Source: an uncultured Bacteroides sp. (GTDB taxonomy: Bacteria > Bacteroidota > Bacteroidia > Bacteroidales > Bacteroidaceae). From it: 64,000 nt of DNA. Position 1 is the stretch's first letter. Each line of letters opens with the position of its first letter. The position numbers and the translations under genes were made by a program. Below, piece after piece: positions 28,076-35,707 of this stretch. The DNA lies in NCBI GenBank assembly GCA_944322345.1, contig CALUOO010000005.1, forward strand, positions 114,156 to 178,155, in the 5' to 3' direction. Under the pieces are notes generated by a model, which saw nothing but the letters and a program-made list of their open reading frames with translations, did not search any database and had not been told where the DNA came from.

Positions 28076-28645
28076 TTATATTCGGTTCAATAGAGTCAGT
28101 CCGCCGTTCCGTCCGGCAATGAATGGGGGAGTGCGCATTCCGTCGCGCAGGATATACGAAAGGTAAAGTGGTTGCCCTTTCAGGAAGGAAGTGGTCTCGA
28201 AGCAGTCCCCTTCTTTCAGCTTCGACTGTTTCACCTCTTTTACCTCAAACATGCAGTTACCTTGATACAATAGGCGTATGTAGCGGTTGGGCGACCATCC
28301 GATTTCTATCTGCTCACCCGGCGATAGCTCTTTGGATATAATCTGACTGGTGGAAAAGAACGATGAATTGTAGGCCGTACTGCTTTTCAGATAATCGCAG
28401 AAGATGCTGAAACAGCTGAACCCGATGAAACGTGCCAGTATGTCCAGCGTCTGGATGCGTGGTTTGTGCAGATCGTTTACATATCCCCACAAACGCTTCA
28501 GCGTAGAGGTTGAGGGTGAAGGCAACAGGATTTTCTTCAGATGAAGTGAGAATTCGTCGAAATCAGTTGTCGTGCGCAATGGCTTTCCGTATTCTTTTTC
28601 TACGAGTAATAATAGTTCTGTAATTTCTGGCTTGTATATGTTCAT
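28076..28645 (-). CDS. Kinase-associated protein of unknown function
   Basis: A 189-aa soluble protein from the ATG at 28645 (MNIYKPEITELLLL); an upstream in-frame start at 28693 overlaps the promoter. The N-terminal 90 residues are helical and include STLKRLWGYVND-KPRIQTLDILARFIGFSCFSIFCDYL, a pattern seen at the front of other Bacteroidetes regulatory proteins and possibly HTH-like. The C-terminal half is beta-rich (ISKELSPGEQIEIGWSPNRYIRLLYQGNCMFEVKE). It is translated just ahead of the Ser/Thr kinase, so it may be its substrate or a regulator of it; no family name can be given. Confidence 0.65.
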   Translation of the reverse strand: MNIYKPEITELLLLVEKEYGKPLRTTTDFDEFSLHLKKILLPSPSTSTLKRLWGYVNDLHKPRIQTLDILARFIGFSCFSIFCDYLKSSTAYNSSFFSTSQIISKELSPGEQIEIGWSPNRYIRLLYQGNCMFEVKEVKQSKLKEGDCFETTSFLKGQPLYLSYILRDGMRTPPFIAGRNGGLTLLNRI

Positions 28646-28673
28646 TGTTCTTACCACCTGTTTTATAGTGCAA

Positions 28674-28681
28674 CAAAGATA
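28674..28681 (-). promoter_or_regulatory. -7 element for the kinase operon
   Basis: On the minus strand this reads TATCTTTG, 29 bp before the ATG at 28645; it is divergent from the promoter at 28704. Confidence 0.6.
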
Positions 28682-28703
28682 TTTAAAAATCATTTTATTG
28701 TCG

Positions 28704-28711
28704 TATTTTTG
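28704..28711 (+). promoter_or_regulatory. -7 element for the S9 peptidase gene
   Basis: TATTTTTG (TAnnTTTG), 39 bp before the ATG at 28751. It also shows that the upstream in-frame start at 28709 lies in the promoter. Confidence 0.6.
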
Positions 28712-28750
28712 TCCGGAATTTCTATCAGATATTTATCAATTTATACATTT

Positions 28751-30841
28751 ATGAGGCAAATTAATTTATTTATGATGTCAGCAGCAATGTTGTTAGCCTC
28801 TTGTGGAGGCACTAAAGAGGCTGGACAGGCAGAACAGACGCTTATCGGAAAATCGGACATCCGGATAGACGGTAAGAGGTTGACTCCCGAAGCACTTTGG
28901 GCAATGGGACGTATCGGTGAGTTTGCCGTTTCGCCCGATGGAAAACAGATTGTGTATACTGTGGCATACTACAGTGTGCCAGAAAACAAAAGCAATCGTG
29001 AGGTCTATGTGATGAACGCCGACGGTAGCAATAATCGTCAGATTACTCACACTCCTTATCAGGAGAACGGACTGGCGTGGATTAAGGGAGGTACTAAACT
29101 TGCTTTTCTGAGCAATGACAGTGGAAGCAGCCAGCTTTACGAAATGAATCCCGACGGAACCGGACGCAGGCAACTGACGAACTATGATAAGGACATTGAG
29201 GGCTTCGCATTCTCGCCAGACGAGAAGAAATTGCTCTTCATTTCCCAAGTCAAGACCAAACAGAGTACAGCAGACAAGTATCCCGACCTTCCGAAAGCTA
29301 CAGGAATAATTGTCAACGACCTGATGTATAAACATTGGGATGAGTGGGTGACAACTGCTCCACATCCGTTTGTTGCCGATTTTGATGGAAACGGCATTTC
29401 TAATGTAACAGATATTCTGGAGGGAGAACCTTACGAAAGTCCGATGAAGCCTTGGGGAGGCATCGAACAGCTTGCTTGGAACACTACCTCAGATAAAGTG
29501 GCATATACCTGTCGTAAGAAAACCGGATTGGAATATGCTCTTTCGACCAATTCGGATATTTATATCTACGATCTCCACACCAAAGAGACAACCAACATGA
29601 CGGAAGAAAACAAGGGGTATGACACCAATCCGCAATACTCGCCCGATGGAAAATACATTGCATGGTTAAGTATGGAGAGAGATGGTTATGAATCTGATCA
29701 GAATCGTCTGTTTGTGATGAACCTGGAGAGCGGAAAGAAACTTTTCCTTAGTAGAGATGTACCTTCGAATGTAGATGCTTTTGTCTGGAGTGCCGATGCA
29801 AAGAAAATCTTCTTCACAAGCGTATGGCACGGTGAGATACATATACACTCGATTGCATTGGAGAATGGTGAGCTTGATGTTCTTACCGAGGGAATGTACG
29901 ACTACGAGGGCGTGGCACTATTGGGTGACCAACTGATAGCTAAACGTCACTCTATGAGTAACGGCGACGAGCTGTATGCAATTACGTTGGACAAAAAAGT
30001 GACACAGCTGACGCATGAGAACCAGCATATCTACGATCAGATAGAGTTTGGAAAGGTAGAAGCCCGTTGGATGAAAACAACTGATGGAAAAGATATGTTG
30101 ACATGGGTAATCTATCCGCCCCAGTTTGATCCAAACAAAAAATATCCGACACTATTGTTCTGTGAAGGAGGACCTCAGAGCCCGGTCAGCCAGTTCTGGA
30201 GCTATCGTTGGAATATGCAGATTATGGCAGCACATGACTACATTGTCGTAGCTCCCAACCGTCGCGGATTACCCGGATTTGGTTTGGAATGGAACGAACA
30301 GATCAGTGGAGACTATGGCGGTCAGTGTATGAAGGACTATTTTACTGCTATTGATGAAATGGCAAAAGAACCCTATGTAGATAAAGACAGATTGGGATGC
30401 GTAGGTGCCAGCTTCGGAGGTTTCTCTGTTTATTGGTTGGCTGGACACCATGATAAACGCTTCAAGGCATTCATAGCTCACGACGGTATTTTCAATATGG
30501 AGATGCAGTATTTGGAGACAGAGGAGAAGTGGTTTGCCAACTGGGATATGGGAGGTGCCTACTGGGAAAAGCAGAACGAAACGGCACAACGCACTTTTGC
30601 CAATTCTCCGCATCTCTTTGTTGACAAATGGGATACTCCGATTCTTTGTATTCACGGAGAAAAGGACTACCGTATTCTTGCCAATCAAGCAATGGCTGCC
30701 TTTGATGCTGCCATCATGCGTGGTGTTCCTGCCGAACTCCTGATTTATCCTGATGAGAATCACTGGGTGTTGAAGCCACAAAACGGTGTTCTGTGGCAAC
30801 GCATTTTCTTTGAATGGCTGGATAAGTGGTTGAAGAAATAA
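28751..30841 (+). CDS. S9 family peptidase (prolyl oligopeptidase / DPP5-like) lipoprotein
   Basis: A 696-aa exported serine peptidase (lipobox LLASC, Cys18). A beta-propeller of TolB-like blades (about 45-420; FAVSPDGKQIVYTV, VYVMNADGSNNRQIT, GFAFSPDEKKLLFIS, PQYSPDGKYIAWLS) gates an alpha/beta-hydrolase domain with GASFGG (S554), a late Asp in HGEKDYRI and His in ENHWVL. The layout is that of S9 dipeptidyl and oligopeptidyl peptidases; the closest match I recall is the DPP5 type of Porphyromonas gingivalis, which removes dipeptides from peptide N termini in the periplasm. Subtype is less certain than family. It is a single gene between divergent and convergent neighbours. Confidence 0.88.
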   Translation: MRQINLFMMSAAMLLASCGGTKEAGQAEQTLIGKSDIRIDGKRLTPEALWAMGRIGEFAVSPDGKQIVYTVAYYSVPENKSNREVYVMNADGSNNRQITHTPYQENGLAWIKGGTKLAFLSNDSGSSQLYEMNPDGTGRRQLTNYDKDIEGFAFSPDEKKLLFISQVKTKQSTADKYPDLPKATGIIVNDLMYKHWDEWVTTAPHPFVADFDGNGISNVTDILEGEPYESPMKPWGGIEQLAWNTTSDKVAYTCRKKTGLEYALSTNSDIYIYDLHTKETTNMTEENKGYDTNPQYSPDGKYIAWLSMERDGYESDQNRLFVMNLESGKKLFLSRDVPSNVDAFVWSADAKKIFFTSVWHGEIHIHSIALENGELDVLTEGMYDYEGVALLGDQLIAKRHSMSNGDELYAITLDKKVTQLTHENQHIYDQIEFGKVEARWMKTTDGKDMLTWVIYPPQFDPNKKYPTLLFCEGGPQSPVSQFWSYRWNMQIMAAHDYIVVAPNRRGLPGFGLEWNEQISGDYGGQCMKDYFTAIDEMAKEPYVDKDRLGCVGASFGGFSVYWLAGHHDKRFKAFIAHDGIFNMEMQYLETEEKWFANWDMGGAYWEKQNETAQRTFANSPHLFVDKWDTPILCIHGEKDYRILANQAMAAFDAAIMRGVPAELLIYPDENHWVLKPQNGVLWQRIFFEWLDKWLKK

Positions 30842-30895
30842 ATTCTTCCCGAAAATCTTTGCTTACAGAGCTCTGACTATACGAGATAATCGGTA

Positions 30896-30950
30896 AATAA
30901 AAATCCATAGTATCTTCGCACATGTTGAAGAGATACTATGGATTTACTTT
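30896..30950. terminator. Bidirectional terminator between convergent genes
   Basis: AAATCCATAGTATC-TTC / GAAG-AGATACTATGGATTT with a short loop and a 2-nt bulge. The stem is flanked by A-rich sequence on the left and T-rich on the right, so it can end both the S9 peptidase and the GH2 transcripts. Confidence 0.8.
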
Positions 30951-30978
30951 ATGATATAAGGCTTATTCTTGTAAAGGC

Positions 30979-32784
30979 TTATTTGCCGTCCCAGCGACTG
31001 GGAATCTTTTCAAAGATAGCTTTGATACGTTTCATGTCAAATTTAGGAGTACGATTATAGTAATATACACCGTTCTTTTCTTGCTCCACATCTGTCAGCT
31101 GTGTATAGCAGAACCCCCATACATGAGGAGAGGCTAACAATGCATCAATCTGTCCTTCCAACCGTTTGTAGAATTCCTCTTCATTTGCGGGCATTCCACC
31201 GTATCCCCATGAGTCTTTACGGTCTTTTTCTGCCATCCAGCCTATACCTCCAAATTCGTCCAGCATGTAGGGCTGTCCTTCATATATGGCGAGATGTCTT
31301 TGGTCACGGCTGTTGCGGTAAGGCTCTTTCCCTTCCTCAAACTTCAGTTGCTCAGCCAGTTTCTTACCATCTTGTTCGTAGTTGTGTACACTCCAGATGT
31401 CGGTGATTACATGATTGTCTCCACTGGCATCGTTTATTGGTCGGGTAGGATCGAATCCTTTTGTCATATGATATACATCTGTCACCAGACGGATATAAGC
31501 ATAGTCTCCGCCGCCCCATGTTTCGTTGAAAGGAGTCCACGTCACTAATGAGGGATGATTACGGTCGCGTAGCACTATTTCAGACCACTCTCCAATGAAA
31601 TTGCGTGCAGCCAGTTCATCGTTTACATCCAGTCCCCAGCTTGCCGATTCTCCCCAAGTGATATATCCTAATTTGTCTGCCCAATAGTAATATCTTTCTT
31701 CGAATACTTTCTGATGTAGACGTGCACCATTAAAACCAGCTTCTTTCCCTAACACAATATCGTTTTTCAACGCTTCATCGCTTGGCGCAGTCCAGATTCC
31801 GTCCGGATAATATCCCTGATCCAGCACCAGACGTTGGTAATATGGTTCGTTGTTGAGGTAGAAGATTCCGTTGGCGATGTGTACTTTACGCATTCCTATA
31901 TAAGATTTTACTTCATCAATCACATTCCCGTCTGAATCCTTTACACGGTAGATTACATCGTACAGATTTGGAGTTTCCGGAGTCCACAATTTCATATTTT
32001 TTATTGGTAGTACGATGACGGAACCGTTGCAGCTGCTGACCTCTTTCTTTGCTACTGTTTTCTTACCGTCCAATACGGTGACTTCCAGTGTTCCTTCATT
32101 TGATTCTTTATAGAATTCCGGCATCACTACTAGCTGTTTTTGGTCAATGTCGGGACGTGTAAATACGCTCTTCAGCCCATTGGGGGATACAGCTTCCATC
32201 CATACTGTTTGCCAGATACCTGTTACACGAGTATATGAACATCCTCCTGAGTAGAAGTTAGTACACTGTTTTCCACCTGTCTGTTTTCCAGAACGGAGAT
32301 CGTCTTTGACGAAAACTACCAGATTGTGTGTATTTCCCGGTTTTACATAGCGAGTCAGATCGATTGAAAAAGATGAACTACCTCCGAAATGGCGTGCTAT
32401 AAAGTTACCGTCGATAAAGATCTCGGCACAATAATCCACAGCCCCGAAGTTCAGTAAAATCTTTTTGCCTTTCCATTCCGTGGGAATAGATAAAGAACGC
32501 TGATACCACATCTGGTTGATAAAGTCTGTGTGGGCCACTCCAGACAGTTTACTTTCAGGACAGAAAGGTACAATGATGTTGTTTGCAAACTTCTCCGTTT
32601 TTTGCAGATTTTTGTCTTTACCGGAGTTTCCAAAGTCGAATTCATACGTCCATGTTCCATTCAGATTGATCCATTCGGAACGTTCAAACTGTGGTCTCGG
32701 ATATTCCGGGCGTGGAATATTTTCCGAAGACGCATTCCATACATTCATCAAGGCTACTAGAGCCGCTGCAATGATTTTTTTCAT
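30979..32784 (-). CDS. Glycoside hydrolase family 2 enzyme (exported)
   Basis: A 601-aa GH2 protein with a signal peptide (AAALVALMNVWNASS). Order: sugar-binding jelly roll (about 25-200, SEWINLNGTWTYEFDFGN, QMWYQRSLSIP), immunoglobulin-like domain (about 205-305), then the TIM barrel with acid/base E421 in TPFNETWGG and nucleophile E510 in LDEFGGIGW. The GH2 clan includes beta-galactosidase, beta-glucuronidase, beta-mannosidase and arabinopyranosidase; the barrel lacks a clear signature for one of them, so the substrate is open. The protein is short for GH2, with no extra C-terminal modules. It stands alone. Confidence 0.87.
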   Translation of the reverse strand: MKKIIAAALVALMNVWNASSENIPRPEYPRPQFERSEWINLNGTWTYEFDFGNSGKDKNLQKTEKFANNIIVPFCPESKLSGVAHTDFINQMWYQRSLSIPTEWKGKKILLNFGAVDYCAEIFIDGNFIARHFGGSSSFSIDLTRYVKPGNTHNLVVFVKDDLRSGKQTGGKQCTNFYSGGCSYTRVTGIWQTVWMEAVSPNGLKSVFTRPDIDQKQLVVMPEFYKESNEGTLEVTVLDGKKTVAKKEVSSCNGSVIVLPIKNMKLWTPETPNLYDVIYRVKDSDGNVIDEVKSYIGMRKVHIANGIFYLNNEPYYQRLVLDQGYYPDGIWTAPSDEALKNDIVLGKEAGFNGARLHQKVFEERYYYWADKLGYITWGESASWGLDVNDELAARNFIGEWSEIVLRDRNHPSLVTWTPFNETWGGGDYAYIRLVTDVYHMTKGFDPTRPINDASGDNHVITDIWSVHNYEQDGKKLAEQLKFEEGKEPYRNSRDQRHLAIYEGQPYMLDEFGGIGWMAEKDRKDSWGYGGMPANEEEFYKRLEGQIDALLASPHVWGFCYTQLTDVEQEKNGVYYYNRTPKFDMKRIKAIFEKIPSRWDGK

Positions 32785-32878
32785 GTTTTGTGTTTATTAA
32801 AGATTAGTATATTGCTGTTCACTTTATCAGTGAATAGGTTTGTTTGCTTTACATATTTAGCTCTTTTATTTTTTGTCA

Positions 32879-33868
32879 TTAGATTCTTACTATTTCTCCT
32901 AAAGCAGGAATTTTCACCCGTATATTTCTTTTTCTTGCTTCTGCTTCAAATACGGTAGGGGGATCATGTAGTGGCTCATCCGACAAATCAAATGTCCCGT
33001 AGTGCATTGGGATGGTAATGCCGGCTTTCATTTCTGCAGCTGCTGTTAGCGACTCATAAGGTGATATATGGTTGGGGCGCATAAACCATCGTGGCTTGTA
33101 AGCTCCAATTCCCAATAATGCGTAATCAGGTGCTCCAAATAGTTCAGGGATCTCTTGAAAATGGTTGGCATATCCTGTATCTCCGCTATAATAAACTGAT
33201 ATTCCATTCCCTTGTAGCATAAATGCACCCCATAAGCGTTGTCCACCATCCCGCACGGAACGTTTGCTCCAATGCTGAGCTGGGAGAAAGGTTATTTTCA
33301 GTTGCCCGTCCAAGAATTGCTGATACCATCCGGCTTCAATGATCTTCATTTTGGGAAACCATTTACCGATCAGTTCGCCGGTCCCTAGCCCACAGAAAAG
33401 TGTCATATTGGGATTATTCCTGAACAAGCGTCCTACGCTGGGCTTGTCCAAATGATCAAAATGATCGTGGCTAATAAGCAGATAATCAATGCTTGTAAAA
33501 ATATCGGGATTGGCAGGAAAAGTGCTTTGCCTTTTCACAAAAGGAATATTACCAAAGACAGGATCGAACATAATACGTTTTCCTGCCAACTGTAGGAAAA
33601 AGGAATTATGTCCAAGCCAAATCAGGCAGTTGCCTGTTGCTATTCCATCCAGCGAACGGAGAAAGTGTACAGTTGGATCCCATTTGATCGTTTTTTTCTC
33701 TTTTCGTTGCGGGTTGGGGGAGAGACGCCATTTCAGAACGCTTCCCATTCCGGGACGGAAACGATGCTGGCGGTTGAAAAAACGACCGCGTACAGTCGGG
33801 TTCCCCCTCCAGTAAGGATTAATTGTTGTCAGACGTTCGTTTCTCCTGAAACATATATGTTCACCCAT
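32879..33868 (-). CDS. MBL-fold metallo-hydrolase (NAPE-PLD / UlaG-like)
   Basis: A 329-aa metallo-beta-lactamase-fold protein with the dinuclear zinc motif SHDHFDHLD, upstream NCLIWLGHNSFFLQLAGKRIMFDPVF, the bridging Asp in YSGDTGY and the late His in PMHYGTF. The layout matches the bacterial group related to NAPE-PLD and UlaG lactonases; the substrate cannot be inferred. I take the ATG at 33868 (MGEHICFRRN), because a TATCTTTG -7 element overlaps the upstream ATG at 33889. There is no signal peptide. The hydrophilic N-terminal 60 residues (NPYWRGNPTVRGRFFNRQ) are typical of this subgroup. Confidence 0.83.
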   Translation of the reverse strand: MGEHICFRRNERLTTINPYWRGNPTVRGRFFNRQHRFRPGMGSVLKWRLSPNPQRKEKKTIKWDPTVHFLRSLDGIATGNCLIWLGHNSFFLQLAGKRIMFDPVFGNIPFVKRQSTFPANPDIFTSIDYLLISHDHFDHLDKPSVGRLFRNNPNMTLFCGLGTGELIGKWFPKMKIIEAGWYQQFLDGQLKITFLPAQHWSKRSVRDGGQRLWGAFMLQGNGISVYYSGDTGYANHFQEIPELFGAPDYALLGIGAYKPRWFMRPNHISPYESLTAAAEMKAGITIPMHYGTFDLSDEPLHDPPTVFEAEARKRNIRVKIPALGEIVRI

Positions 33869-33886
33869 TTTCCATATTATTTTCGG

Positions 33887-33894
33887 CAAAGATA
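33887..33894 (-). promoter_or_regulatory. -7 element for the MBL-fold hydrolase gene
   Basis: Minus-strand TATCTTTG, 18 bp before the chosen ATG at 33868. Confidence 0.55.
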
Positions 33895-34141
33895 GCGATT
33901 TGATTTAACAAAAGAAAAACCTATTTGCATTAAGAGTTTCTTCTTGGGGGCAATCGCTTATTTATAGATATCTTGACATTGTTGTACTTTTTTCGTAGGC
34001 AGTTGCTTGAGTTTAATCGCACTTGAATGGAGAAACTTGCTTTGAGGTGTCATCTGTCGATTTCTAGGCATCCTACTCGCGCAAAGTTACTATTAGCTTA
34101 CCGGCTTTTGATGAAAGGTTGCCTAATGTGTATGACATGCC

Positions 34142-34210
34142 CATGTCATACAGTTCGAGATGGGCATGTCATACAGCATGAGATGTACATCTCGTACATG
34201 TATTGTTGGG
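34142..34210. repeat. 23-bp tandem repeat, three units, related to the one at 21721
   Basis: Units start at 34142, 34165 and 34188, each opening with CAT; the first two share CATGTCATACAG. The junction between units two and three is the perfect palindrome GAGATGTACATCTC, as at 21757-21770. Just upstream ATGACATG-CC-CATGTCAT is a further perfect palindrome. It lies in the 618-bp gap between the MBL gene and the DUF2461 gene; I accept no gene in that gap. Confidence 0.85.
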
Positions 34211-34454
34211 CTTATGCAGAAATGGCTGGAGGTGTTATTTGCTCAATCTCCAGATTTCTTATGTTCTCAGGAAAAGGATGAAATATCCTTGGTCAAGAAA
34301 CTGTAAATTCAGCTTGTAGTTTCTGACATTCTAGACTTGCCGTGAGAGAATTCCGAACGAAAGATGACTGTTTTTTATTGCTTATGGATCCTATAAGTTT
34401 GGAATTAGCTGCAAAATTATATGGCAATTTTATTTATTAATAAAATAAAGTTTG

Positions 34455-34462
34455 TATGTTTG
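34455..34462 (+). promoter_or_regulatory. -7 element for the DUF2461-YhcH pair
   Basis: TATGTTTG (TAnnTTTG), 24 bp before the ATG at 34487. Confidence 0.5.
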
Positions 34463-34486
34463 TAAGTCAATATAGAACTTCCCGAG

Positions 34487-35152
34487 ATGGATTTATCTGT
34501 TATTTTTCAATTTTTAAGAGACATTGCGGTTAATAATAATCGTGAATGGTTTGAGGAACATCGGGGCGAGTATGATAATGCTCGTCGGCAATTTGAAAAT
34601 TTTTTATCAGCAGTAATTGGGCGTATTTCTCTGTTTGATGAAACAGTTAAAGATCTTCAACCTAAAGACTGCACATATAGAATATATCGAGATATCCGTT
34701 TTTCAAGCGATAAAACGCCTTATAAGATACATTTGGGCGGATATATTAATTCCAAAGGGAAAAAATCGAATCATTGTGGCTATTATGTACACCTCCAACC
34801 TGGCGAATGTATGCTTGCCGGGGGAAGTTTGTCTTTGCCTCCAGAAGTATTGAAAGCAGTACGACTGTCAATTTATGATAACATAGAAGAGTTTGTGGCA
34901 ATTGTTGAAGACCCTGAATTCAAACAATATTTTCCTTTGGTAGGAGATGACTTCTTAAAATCGGCACCTAAAGGATTTCCTAAAGATTTTCCCTATATTC
35001 AATACTTGAAGTGTCGGCAATATACTTGTACGTGTCCTGTCCCCGACGATTTTTTCTTTCAACAGGATGTATTGGAGCAAATAGAGATAAGATTTCGACA
35101 ATTTAAGCGTTTTGCTGATTTTATCAATTATACAATAGATGATTTCGAATAA
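34487..35152 (+). CDS. DUF2461 domain protein
   Basis: A 221-aa cytoplasmic protein that is all one DUF2461 domain: FLRDIAVNNNREWFEEHRGEYDNARRQFENFL at the start, then the diagnostic YRIYRDIRFSSDKTPYKIHLGGYI and YYVHLQPGECMLAGGSLSLPPEVLKAVR. The family is widespread, with unknown biochemistry. The YhcH gene follows after 21 bp. Confidence 0.88.
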   Translation: MDLSVIFQFLRDIAVNNNREWFEEHRGEYDNARRQFENFLSAVIGRISLFDETVKDLQPKDCTYRIYRDIRFSSDKTPYKIHLGGYINSKGKKSNHCGYYVHLQPGECMLAGGSLSLPPEVLKAVRLSIYDNIEEFVAIVEDPEFKQYFPLVGDDFLKSAPKGFPKDFPYIQYLKCRQYTCTCPVPDDFFFQQDVLEQIEIRFRQFKRFADFINYTIDDFE

Positions 35153-35173
35153 TTGTTTTTTAATTAGTTTCTT

Positions 35174-35620
35174 ATGATAATAGATACGTTAGAGAATTTT
35201 AATAAGTATATATCTTTACATCCTCTTTTTAAGAAGGTGGCTGTTTTTTTGTCTTCTCATAATCTTAGTGAACTGGAGTATGGTAATATAGAACTGGAAG
35301 GCAAAGAACTTTTTGTAAAGGTTGCACAGACTAAGCCCAAAAGTAAAGAAGATGGAAGATTGGAATCGCATAAATTATTTATTGATATCCAAATACCATT
35401 GTCGGATAAAGAGATAATGGGGCATACCATGACAAAGGATTGTCAGTCTGTCCTTGTTCCGTATGATGACAGTAAAGACGTGATGTTCTTTGACGGCTTG
35501 GCAGAAAACTATGTTACTATTCATCCCGGAATGTTCGTAATATTCTTCCCTCAAGATGCGCATGCTCCGGAAATCAGTATGAACGGAATAAAGAAGATGG
35601 TTATAAAAGTTAGGAAATAA
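35174..35620 (+). CDS. YhcH/YjgK/YiaL family protein
   Basis: A 148-aa cupin-like protein of the YhcH/EbgC family: MIIDTLENFNKYISLHPLFKKVAVFL, ESHKLFIDIQIPLSDKEIMG, FFDGLAENYVTIHPGMFVIFFPQDAHAPEI, where the His/Glu residues of HxxFID and PxDxHxPxI form the presumed metal site. Relatives lie in sialic acid and beta-galactoside operons and are thought to be sugar anomerases or isomerases. Here the gene sits with DUF2461, not with a sugar operon, so the substrate is unclear. Confidence 0.88.
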   Translation: MIIDTLENFNKYISLHPLFKKVAVFLSSHNLSELEYGNIELEGKELFVKVAQTKPKSKEDGRLESHKLFIDIQIPLSDKEIMGHTMTKDCQSVLVPYDDSKDVMFFDGLAENYVTIHPGMFVIFFPQDAHAPEISMNGIKKMVIKVRK

Positions 35621-35707
35621 GCTACTGATAACTCTCTTCAATGCTCTCATGATTCATTTAAATGACTGTATAAAAATAATACTTCTATTCACTAATAAGA
35701 TTTGAGT

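Noticed and set aside
34027-34281. 84-codon plus-strand frame in the gap before the DUF2461 gene
   Set aside because: It crosses the palindromic 23-bp repeats, so Met/Cys/His-rich words in it come from the repeat; no family likeness.
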